The position numbers were made by a program, and so were the translations under genes. 64,000 bases of DNA from Pseudonocardia thermophila (GTDB taxonomy: Bacteria; Actinomycetota; Actinomycetes; Mycobacteriales; Pseudonocardiaceae), in NCBI RefSeq assembly GCF_900142365.1, contig NZ_FRAP01000005.1, positions 62,001 through 126,000 of the forward strand, read 5' to 3'. This document shows, piece after piece, positions 56,789-64,000 of the stretch (positions within the stretch are counted from its first letter, which is position 1; every line of letters begins with the position of its first letter). The notes under the pieces were generated by a model. The model ran no database searches and was not told the origin of the DNA. It saw only the letters and a program-made list of their open reading frames with translations.

Positions 56789-58177
56789 ATGCCCCTGATG
56801 CTGCCGGCCGACTCGATGTTCCTCATCGGTGAGTCGCGGGAGCACCCGCTGCACGTGGGCGGGCTGCAGCTGTTCCGCAAACCGCCCGGGGCGGGCCCCG
56901 ACTACGTGGGCGAGCTGTTCCGCGAGCTGCTCACCCACACCGACGTGCGGCCGCTGCTGCGCCGCCGCCCGGCCGACCCGGTGAGCATCGCCGGGCAGCT
57001 GTGGTGGACCGACGACCGCGACATCGATCTCGAGTACCACGTGCGGCTGTCCGCGCTGCCCCGGCCGGGCAAGGTGCGCCAGCTGCTCGAGCTGGTCTCG
57101 CGGCTGCACGGCACGCTGCTCGACCGGCACCGGCCGCTGTGGGAGTTCACCCTCATCGACGGGCTGGAGGGCGACCGGTTCGCCACCTACACGAAGGTGC
57201 ACCACGCGATCGTCGACGGCGTGGCGGCGATGGCGCTGCTCGCCGAGATGATGTCGCCGGACCCGGACGTGCGCGGCATCCCGCCGGTGTGGGCGGACCG
57301 GCCGGAGCGCCGCTCGACCGGCGGCCGGTCGAAGGGGGTCGCCGAGCTGCTCGCCACCGCGGTGAAGGCGCTGCCGGACACGGCGCGCGACGTCGCCGGC
57401 GTGGCCGGCGCGGCGGCCACGCTGTTCGGGCGGGCGATCCAGCAGGACACGGCCGGGCTGCCGTTCCGGGCCCCGCGGACCATGCTGAACGTGCCGATCA
57501 CCGGTGGGCGCCGGTTCGCCGCCGACTCGTGGCCGATCGAGCGGCTGCGCGCGGTCGGCGACGCCGTCGGCGCCACGATCAACGACGTCGTGCTCGCGAT
57601 GTGCTCCGGGGCGCTGCGCCGCTACCTGGCCGAGCACCAGCAACTGCCGGACCGCTCGCTCGTCGCGGCGGTGCCGGTGTCGGTGCGCGCCGAGGGGACC
57701 GGCACCCGCGGCGGCAACTCCATCGGGATGGTGCTCTGCCCGCTCGCGTCGGACCTCACCGATCCGGTCGCCCGGCTGGTGTCGATCAACCGGACGATGA
57801 CCGAGACCAAGGAACAGCTCGCCGGGCTCTCCCCCGTCCAGGTGCAGATGCTCGCCGCGACCCAGGCGATCGTGCCGCTGCTGGTGAACATGACGCCCGG
57901 CTCGAACCACCTCGTCGCACCGACGTTCAACCTGTTCATCTCGAACGTGCCCGGCCCGCGGGAGCGGCTGTACTGGAACGGTGCCGAGCTGCTCGGCACC
58001 TACCCGGTGTCGATCCCGTTCGAGAACCAAGCGCTCAACATCACCGTCACCAGCTACGCGGGCTCGATGGAGTTCGGGCTCGTCGGGTGCCGGCGCAGCG
58101 TGCCGCGCCTGCAGCGGCTGCTCGGGCACCTCGAGGACAGCCTCGCGGAGCTGGAGAAGGAAGTCCTGGTCGACTGA
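56789..58177 (+). CDS. WS/DGAT family wax ester synthase/diacylglycerol acyltransferase
   Basis: A 462-residue acyltransferase that esterifies fatty alcohols or diacylglycerol with acyl-CoA for lipid storage. The catalytic HHxxxDG is HHAIVDG at residues 138-144; other family blocks are PLWEFTLIDGLEGDR, INDVVLAMCSGALRRYL, GNSIGMVLCPLASD, NLFISNVPGPRERLYWNGA and LNITVTSYAG. ATG 56789 follows a strong GAGGAGG. Monocistronic, divergent from metG; the two-component genes follow on the same strand. Confidence 0.93.
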   Translation: MPLMLPADSMFLIGESREHPLHVGGLQLFRKPPGAGPDYVGELFRELLTHTDVRPLLRRRPADPVSIAGQLWWTDDRDIDLEYHVRLSALPRPGKVRQLLELVSRLHGTLLDRHRPLWEFTLIDGLEGDRFATYTKVHHAIVDGVAAMALLAEMMSPDPDVRGIPPVWADRPERRSTGGRSKGVAELLATAVKALPDTARDVAGVAGAAATLFGRAIQQDTAGLPFRAPRTMLNVPITGGRRFAADSWPIERLRAVGDAVGATINDVVLAMCSGALRRYLAEHQQLPDRSLVAAVPVSVRAEGTGTRGGNSIGMVLCPLASDLTDPVARLVSINRTMTETKEQLAGLSPVQVQMLAATQAIVPLLVNMTPGSNHLVAPTFNLFISNVPGPRERLYWNGAELLGTYPVSIPFENQALNITVTSYAGSMEFGLVGCRRSVPRLQRLLGHLEDSLAELEKEVLVD

Positions 58178-58232
58178 CCGCGTACGACCTTCGATCGACG
58201 CGCCGGTCGGTCCGGCGTGCTGCAATGGCCGC

Positions 58233-59438
58233 GTGCGCACCAGTGGGCTGACGGGCCGGCCGTGGCTCGACGAGCTGCTGCGCGGCGCCGCGTTCGCCGT
58301 GCTCGGGCTGCTGCTGTGGTGGGCGGCGCCGGAGGTCGCGGTGAAGTGGCGGCCCGACACGACGGATCTACCGCCCGTCGGCACGGCGGCCACGATCGTC
58401 GCCGCGGCCGCGGGCGTGGTGCTGCGGCGACGGCATCCGATGCTCGGGCTCGCCGTGACCGTCGGGGCACTGGCGGTCGGGATCCTCGGTACCGGGCACA
58501 CTCCGCTCGGCGTGCTGCTGTGCTTCTGCGACGCGCTGTACCACGCGGTGCGGCTGGGCTCCCCGCGGGCGTCGTGGACGGTGGCCGGCCTGGCCGCTGC
58601 GGTGGCGGGGGTGACGTCGCTGGTCAGCCTGGTCAACGCCGGGGGCAGGGCCGCGCTGGTCACGTTCCTCAACCTGGTGCTGCTCCTGGCGGTGCCGGTG
58701 TTCTGGGCGCTCGAGGTGCGCCGGCACGCCGAGACCGCCGAGGCCGAGCGGGAGCGCGCCGAGCAGGCGCGGCGGCTCGCCGAGCTGGACCGGGCGGCAG
58801 CCGTCGGGGCGGAGCGCGCCCGCATGGCGCGGGACCTGCACGACGTCATCGCCGGGAAGCTGTCGGCGATCGCGATCCAGTCCGAGGCGGTGCTGTCCGT
58901 GCCCGATCCCGATCCCCCGATCCTGCGGAAGGTGCTGACGTCCGTGCGTGAGGAGAGCGTCGCCGCGCTGACGGAGATGCGCGCGATGATCGGGCTGCTG
59001 CGCGCCGACGGCTCCGGCGACGCCGATCCGCGCACCGCCCCGGCCGGGCTGGACCGGCTCGACGACCTCCTCGCGACGGCACGGTCGACCGGGCTCACCG
59101 TCACCGTCGAGGACCGGCGGGACGGTGGTGAGCTGCCGGCTGCGGTCGATCTCGCCGCGTACCGGATCGTGCAGGAGGCGCTGACCAACGCGGCCAAGCA
59201 CGCCCCTGGCAGCGCCGTGTCCGTCACGCTGGCGCGGACCGAGGGCGGGCTCGTCGTCGAGGTGGCGAACCCGCTGGTCGCGGACGCCCCGCCGGGTGGG
59301 GGCACCGGCACCGGGCTGCTCGGGCTGCGCGAACGCGCCGCCGCCGTCGGCGGGACCGTCGAGGCGGGTCCCGAGGGCGATCGCTGGCGGCTGCGGGCCG
59401 AGCTGCCGGTCGCGACGAAGGTGGGGAGCCGGTCGTGA
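58233..59438 (+). CDS. sensor histidine kinase (HisKA_3 / NarL-type)
   Basis: A 401-residue membrane kinase with an N-terminal sensor of about five hydrophobic segments (residues 10-170), a coiled-coil linker rich in Glu/Arg/Ala, the phosphoacceptor helix ARDLHDVIAGKLSAIAIQ, N-box VQEALTNAAKHA and G-box GTGTGLLGLRERA. It autophosphorylates on His and passes phosphate to the coupled regulator. GTG 58233 is chosen by position before the first span. The last codons overlap the regulator gene (GTGA). Signal unknown. Confidence 0.92.
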   Translation: MRTSGLTGRPWLDELLRGAAFAVLGLLLWWAAPEVAVKWRPDTTDLPPVGTAATIVAAAAGVVLRRRHPMLGLAVTVGALAVGILGTGHTPLGVLLCFCDALYHAVRLGSPRASWTVAGLAAAVAGVTSLVSLVNAGGRAALVTFLNLVLLLAVPVFWALEVRRHAETAEAERERAEQARRLAELDRAAAVGAERARMARDLHDVIAGKLSAIAIQSEAVLSVPDPDPPILRKVLTSVREESVAALTEMRAMIGLLRADGSGDADPRTAPAGLDRLDDLLATARSTGLTVTVEDRRDGGELPAAVDLAAYRIVQEALTNAAKHAPGSAVSVTLARTEGGLVVEVANPLVADAPPGGGTGTGLLGLRERAAAVGGTVEAGPEGDRWRLRAELPVATKVGSRS

Positions 59439-60088
59439 CGATCCGAGTCCTCGTCGCCGATGACCAGGCCGCCATCCGGGCGGGTCTGGCGATGATCCTC
59501 GACGCGGCCCCGGACATCGAGGTCGTCGCGCAGGCGGGCGACGGGCTGTCCGCGGTCGCGCTGGCCGCGGAGCACAAACCCGACGTCGTGCTCATGGACA
59601 TCCGCATGCCCGGCATCGACGGCATCGAGGCGACCCGCCGCGTCGTCGCCGCGGGCGACTGCGACGTGCTGGTGTTGACGACGTTCGATCTCGACGACTA
59701 CGTCGACGGCGCGCTCGCGGCGGGCGCGGCCGGGTTCCTGCTGAAGTCCGTCGACGCACCGGCGCTGCTCGATGCGGTGCGGGCGGTCGCGCGCGGGGAC
59801 GGGGTGCTCGCGCCCGAGGTGACCCGCCGCGTGATCGCGCGGGTGGCGCAGCAGCCGGTGCGCCGGCCCGAGCTGCCCGCCGGATTGAGCGAGTTGACCC
59901 CGCGCGAGCGCGACGTGCTCGCCTGCCTGGGCCGCGGGATGTCCAACGCCGAGATCGCCGCCGAGCTGGTGATCACCGAGGCCACGACGAAGACGCACGT
60001 CTCCCGGGTGCTGGCGAAGCTCGGGCTGCGGTCGCGGGTGCAGGCGGCGATCGTGGCGCAGGACGCGGGGCTCGCACCGGACCGATGA
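59435..60088 (+). CDS. LuxR/NarL family response regulator
   Basis: A 217-residue two-component regulator: receiver domain with acidic pocket VADDQAA, phosphoacceptor Asp55 in VVLMDIRMPG, conserved Thr and Lys (LTTF, LLKSVD), and a LuxR helix-turn-helix (ELTPRERDVLACLGRGMSNAEIA, TEATTKTHVSRVLAKLGLRSR). GTG 59435 overlaps the kinase stop, giving tight stoichiometry. Targets unknown; the hydrolase pseudogene and TauE gene follow directly. Confidence 0.94.
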   Translation: MTIRVLVADDQAAIRAGLAMILDAAPDIEVVAQAGDGLSAVALAAEHKPDVVLMDIRMPGIDGIEATRRVVAAGDCDVLVLTTFDLDDYVDGALAAGAAGFLLKSVDAPALLDAVRAVARGDGVLAPEVTRRVIARVAQQPVRRPELPAGLSELTPRERDVLACLGRGMSNAEIAAELVITEATTKTHVSRVLAKLGLRSRVQAAIVAQDAGLAPDR

Positions 60089-60118
60089 GCGTGCGGCTCC
60101 GCGGAGGTCGGCACCGTC

Positions 60119-60700
60119 ATGAGCTACGCACCCGGGAACGGCCTCGACGTCCTGCGTGGAACGCGGCACCGGTGAGCCGCTGGTGCTGCTGCGCGGCGGG
60201 CTGCTGACGATCGAGCTTGACGTTCGGGCCCGTGCTCGCCGCGCTGGCCGAGGACCGCCGTGTCATCGGGATCGAGCTGCAGGGGCACAGCGGCACCGCG
60301 GACGTCGATCGCGACGAGTTCACCATCGCCGATCTCGGCTCGGACGTCGTCGGTGTGCTCCTCGGGTCGGCGCAGGTGGACGTGGTCGGCTTCAGCCTCG
60401 GCGTCGCCGACCCCGGACCGGTTCGAGGAGACCTCCCGCAAGGTCCAGCGGGCGCTGTTCCCCGTGCCCGGCTGGACCGCCGATCAGCTGCGCGCGATCA
60501 CGACGCCCGCGCTGCTCGTGTTCGGCGACCGCGACGTCGTCCCGCAGCACGCCTCGAGGTGCCCGAGCTGATCCCGGACTCGCAGCTCGCGGTCCTGCCC
60601 GATCACGTGCACCAGCAGGTGCCGCGATGGCCGTTGATCACGCCGGTCGTGCGGCGGTTCCTCGCGGGGCTGATCGATCTCACAGCCCGTCGGGCGCGGC
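60119..60700 (+). pseudogene. frameshifted and deleted alpha/beta hydrolase
   Basis: The remnants read MSYAPGNGLDVL, then GTGEPLVLLRGGLLTIEL, TFGPVLAALAEDRRVIGIELQGHSGTAD with DVVGFSLGVADP (nucleophile elbow region), DRFEETSRKVQRALFPVPGWTADQLRAITTPALLVFGDRD and PDSQLAVLPDHVH ... RRFLAGLI, in at least three different frames. The segment after the nucleophile serine is missing (roughly 50 residues), so there is an internal deletion as well as frameshifts. Cannot encode a functional hydrolase. Confidence 0.82.
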
Positions 60701-60703
60701 GGT

Positions 60704-61501
60704 GTGGTGCAGTGGGTGACCGACCGAGGAGGGGCCCTGACCGCACTGGAGCAACTCGCCGTCGTGCTCGCCGGGTTCGGCGCCGGCATCCTGACCTCCA
60801 GCGTCGGGATCGCCTCGCTGCTGAGCTTCCCGGTGCTGCTCGCGGTCGGGATCCCGCCCGTCGTCGCGAACGTGTCGAACACGCTCGGGCTGATCCTGGG
60901 CGGCGTCGGCGGGGTGGTCGGCTACCGGGAGGAACTGCGCGAGGAACCGGCGCTGACCCGGCGGATCGTCATCCTGACCGGGATCGCGGGAGCGGTCGGG
61001 GCCGCGCTGCTGCTCGCGCTGCCGGAGTCGGTGTTCGTCGCGATCGTGCCCTGGTTGATCCTCGGCACCTGCGTCCTGGTGGGGGTGCAGCCGCGGCTGT
61101 CGCGGTGGCTCGCCGAGCGTCGGGGGGGCGGGCAGCGGACGACCTTGACCCCCACGACGACCGTGTTCGTGTTCCTCACGGGTGTGTACGGCGGGTACTT
61201 CGGCGCCGGGGCGGGCGTGCTCATGGTCGCGACGCTGGCGCTGGGCCTCGACGTCGCGTTCCGCATCGTCTCGGCGATCCGCACGACCTCGGTGCTGGCC
61301 GCCAACGCGGTCGCCGGCCTGATCTTCCTCGCGGTGGCCGAGGTCGACTGGCTCGCCGCCGCCCTCCTCGCCGTCGGCTCGATCGGGGGCGGTTACGTCG
61401 GGGCGCGGGTGGCCCGGCGCATGCCCGCCACCCTGCTGCGGATCCTCATCGTCGTCGCCGGGGTGGTGGCGGCGGTGCTGCTCTGGACGGACACGGTCTG
61501 A
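60704..61501 (+). CDS. TauE/SafE family sulfite/organosulfonate exporter-like protein
   Basis: A 265-residue membrane protein with about eight hydrophobic segments and the two TauE/SafE repeats: AVVLAGFGAGILTSSVGIASLLSFPVLLAVGIPPVVANVSNTLGL and VFLTGVYGGYFGAGAGVLMVATLALGLDVAFRIVSAI. The family moves sulfur-containing or other anions across the inner membrane. The start is uncertain: GTGs at 60704, 60707 and 60716 lack a ribosome binding site, while GAGGAGGGG directly precedes a CTG at 60737 that would give MTALEQLAVV. Downstream is a 22-bp repeat array. Confidence 0.88.
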   Translation: MVQWVTDRGGALTALEQLAVVLAGFGAGILTSSVGIASLLSFPVLLAVGIPPVVANVSNTLGLILGGVGGVVGYREELREEPALTRRIVILTGIAGAVGAALLLALPESVFVAIVPWLILGTCVLVGVQPRLSRWLAERRGGGQRTTLTPTTTVFVFLTGVYGGYFGAGAGVLMVATLALGLDVAFRIVSAIRTTSVLAANAVAGLIFLAVAEVDWLAAALLAVGSIGGGYVGARVARRMPATLLRILIVVAGVVAAVLLWTDTV

Positions 61502-61507
61502 CCCCGC

Positions 61508-61660
61508 GCGAGTTGCCCCGACCGAGCGCGCGAGTTGCCCCGAGCAACCCGGCGCGTTGTCCAGACCAGGGCGGCGAGTGGCCCCGCTCGAGGCGGCGAG
61601 TCGCGGGTTCCAGGCCGGCGAGCCGCGGATTCCCCACGGCGAATCGGGCTTTCCAGGACG
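61508..61660. repeat. 22-bp tandem repeat array 2, left arm (GCGAG orientation)
   Basis: Units starting GCGAG or close variants lie at 61508, 61530, 61552, 61574, 61596, 61618 and 61639: five steps of exactly 22 bp and one of 21. The best units share GCGAGTTGCCCCGACC with the array at 25.8 kb, so the two arrays belong to one family. Confidence 0.85.
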
Positions 61661-61665
61661 GCCCG

Positions 61666-61800
61666 CCTCGCCCGACCTGGTCCGGCGAACTCACCGACCA
61701 GCCCGGGGCAACTCGCCGGGCCGGTCGGGGCAACTCGCCGCACCGAACGGCGAACTCGCCGGACGACCTGCTGGACTCGCCGTCCCGGAGATCCGCGACT
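61666..61800. repeat. 22-bp tandem repeat array 2, right arm (ACTCG orientation)
   Basis: Inverted units starting ACTC(G/A) lie at 61689, 61711, 61733, 61754 and 61775 (22, 22, 21, 21 bp apart), with a weaker one near 61666. GGGGCAACTCGCCG is the shared core. The two arms face each other around about 61663, as in the first array. It sits between convergent TauE and FAD-subunit genes. Confidence 0.8.
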
Positions 61801-61814
61801 ACCGGCGCGCGAGC

Positions 61815-62632
61815 TCAGCCCGCGGCACCTGCCGCCGTCGTCAGGGCCCGCTTCGTGAGCACCCGGGCGAGGTGCCGGCGGTACTCGGCCGTGGCGGGGA
61901 CGTCGGAGACCGGGTCGGTCGCCTGGTCCGCCAGCGCCGCCGCCTCCTCGATCGACGCCCCGTCGGCCAGCGCCGCCTCGGCGGCCGAGGCCCGCAGCGG
62001 CGTGGGGCCCATGTTGGCCAGCCCGATCCGCCCGTCCACGACGGCGACGGCGACGATCGCCCAGTCGTTGGCGCGCCGCACGAATTTCTCGTACGCCCAC
62101 CCGGCGCCGCCGGTGCGCGGCACCCGGACCTCGACGATCACCTCGTCGGGATCGCGGACGGTCGAGAAGACGCCCGTGTAGAACCCGGTGATCGGCACCG
62201 TCCGCTGACCCCGCGGCGAGCGCAGCACGATCGTCCCGCCGAGCGCGAGCACGGCGGCCGGGAGGTCGGACGCCGGGTCGCCGTGGGCGAGCGAGCCGCC
62301 GATGGTGCCGCGGTGGCGCACCTGCGGGTCGCCGACGGTGTGCGCGGCGGCCGGCAGCAGCGGGCACTCCTTCGCCAAGAGCTCCGACGCCTCGAGCGCC
62401 CGGTGCTTGGTGCCCGCGCCGATCGCGATCTCGTCACCCTCGACGCGGATGTAGGACAGCTCGGACAGCCGCCCGATGTCGATCAGCACCTCGGGTGCGG
62501 CGAGCCGCAGCTTCATCACCGGCAGCAGGGAGTGGCCCCCGGCGAGGAGCGTGGCCTCCTCCCCGTGCTCGACGAGCAGCGAGATCGCCTCGTCGACGCT
62601 GGTCGCGCGCACGTACTCGAAGCCGACGGGGA

Positions 62633-62636
<4 letters not shown>
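61815..62636 (-). CDS. xanthine/CO dehydrogenase-type FAD-binding subunit
   Basis: A 273-residue medium subunit of a molybdenum hydroxylase. The FAD motifs are [21 protein letters not shown] and [28 protein letters not shown]; the C-terminal CO_deh_flav_C domain has [18 protein letters not shown] and [16 protein letters not shown]. It passes electrons from the iron-sulfur subunit to an acceptor. ATG 62636 overlaps the S-subunit stop (ATGA). Operon order reading leftward: L, S, M. Substrate cannot be decided without the missing part of the large subunit. Confidence 0.93.
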
Positions 62637-63189
<553 letters not shown>

Positions 63190-63193
<4 letters not shown>

Positions 63194-64000
63194 GCGTCCC
63201 CCTTCGCGGCCTGGATGGCCTCCCACACGCGCAGCGGCGCGAGCGGCATGTCGATGTGTCGGATCCCGAGGTGGGAGAGCGCGTCGATCACCGCGCTCTG
63301 CACCGCGGGCGTGGCGCCGATCGTGCCGGCCTCACCGATCCCCTTGACGCCCAGCGGGTTCAGCGGCGTGGGGGTCGCCATGTCGACGAGGGTGAAGCTG
63401 GGCAGCTCGGCCGCCGACGGGAAGGCGTAGTCGGCGAACGTGGCTGTGATCGGGTTGCCCTCGTCGTCGTAGCGCACCTCCTCCAGCAGCGCCTGCGCGA
63501 TGCCCTGGGCGATGCCGCCGTGCCGCTGGCCGTCGGCGAGCAGCGGGTTCAGCACGGGCCCGGCGTCGTCGACGGTGACGATCCGGTCGACGACCGCGCG
63601 CCCGGTCTCCAGGTCGACCTCGACGACGGCGACGTGCGCGCCGAACGGGAACGTCGGCGCCCCGCTGTCGAACTTGGTCTGCACCTTCAGCGGTTCCTTC
63701 TCCGCCAGCGCCGCCAGGGTGATCGACGTGGTGGTGCCGCGGACGTTGACCGCCCCTTCGGCCACCTCCAGGTCCTCGACGGAGGCCTCCAGCACCTCGG
63801 CGGCGCGCTGCTTGGCCAGCTCGACGAGCTCCCCGGCGGCCTGGTAGACGGCGACGCCACCGGTCTGCAGGCTGCGCGAGCCCATGGTGCCGGCACCGCG
63901 CGGGATCAGGTCGGTGTCGCCGTGCTTGACGGTGATCTTCTCGACGGGGACGCCGAGGTGCTCGCTCGCCAGCATGGCCCACGCGGTGGCGTGCCCCTGC
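63190..64000 (-). CDS. molybdopterin-binding large subunit, C-terminal part (5' end outside window)
   Basis: About 270 C-terminal residues of a xanthine/CO dehydrogenase-type large subunit. Seen: [19 protein letters not shown], the cofactor loop [40 protein letters not shown] and [21 protein letters not shown], whose Glu (in GIGEAG) is the catalytic base. The diagnostic motif near the active site (for example AYxCSFR for CO dehydrogenase form I) lies upstream, beyond the window edge, so the substrate is undecided. Co-transcribed with S and M subunits. Confidence 0.93.

Noticed and set aside
56564..60169. 1201-codon minus-strand open frame opposite WS/DGAT and the two-component genes
   Set aside because: The opposite strand has well-supported enzymes; this frame shows only low-complexity residues.

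Overview
The window is very GC-rich, codes densely on both strands, uses many GTG and a few TTG starts, and has actinobacterial hallmarks: a resuscitation-promoting factor, a wax-ester/diacylglycerol acyltransferase, a fatty-acyl-AMP-ligase-like enzyme, a DUF6069 membrane protein and HxlR, PadR and PucR regulators. The order metG-tatD-rpfB-ksgA-(insert)-ispE-ABC-F ... acyl-AMP ligase-pth-rplY ... prs-glmU ... mfd-mazG-lipoprotein matches the Mycobacterium tuberculosis Rv1007c-Rv1022 neighbourhood. I infer a chromosomal segment of an actinobacterium of the Pseudonocardia/Saccharopolyspora type; genus is not proven by sequence alone.

Layout. 1-7.8 kb: accessory catabolic block with a partial luciferase-like monooxygenase (minus), then SDR, alpha/beta hydrolase, SDR and two paralogous GAF-PucR regulators (plus), closed by a 16-bp inverted repeat over the stop codon. 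7.9-9.6 kb: sodium:solute symporter preceded by a 48-residue membrane protein. 9.8-11.1 kb: acyl-CoA ligase remnant and a lipoprotein. 11.3-16.6 kb: second accessory block with a Baeyer-Villiger-type monooxygenase, divergent isochorismatase-fold amidase plus hydrolase (maleamate/N-formylmaleamate-like), and an AcoR-type regulator lacking sigma-54 contact motifs. 16.6-18.2 kb: HxlR regulator beside a frameshifted quinone oxidoreductase. 18.3-25.6 kb: housekeeping (TrmH-type methyltransferase, THUMP-type methyltransferase, MazG, SurA-like lipoprotein, Mfd). 25.7-26.2 kb: a 22-bp tandem repeat array. 26.2-34 kb: tricorn-like protease, two PQQ-type sugar dehydrogenases, DUF2277, PIG-L deacetylase, frameshifted desaturase. 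34.2-41.4 kb: tRNA-Gln, OsmC, glmU, prs, a divergent methyltransferase/TetR pair with twin operators, rplY, pth. 41.4-49 kb: acyl-AMP ligase, M20 peptidase, GT39 protein, ABC-F, ispE. 49-56.6 kb: MFS/PadR insert, ksgA, rpfB, tatD, metG. 56.8-61.5 kb: WS/DGAT, two-component system, hydrolase pseudogene, TauE/SafE. 61.5-61.8 kb: a second 22-bp array of the same family. 61.8-64 kb: CO/xanthine-dehydrogenase-type M, S and partial L subunits.

Most unusual: (i) two intergenic arrays with strict 22-bp periodicity, each made of two arms in opposite orientation; (ii) a divergent TetR/methyltransferase promoter with two perfect 18-bp operators in which both genes look leaderless; (iii) a wider set of genes with TANNNT exactly 6 nt before the start codon; (iv) two adjacent catabolic blocks with atypical regulators; (v) four frameshifted genes that still carry family motifs. 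No CRISPR array, intact insertion sequence, prophage or obvious defence island was seen.
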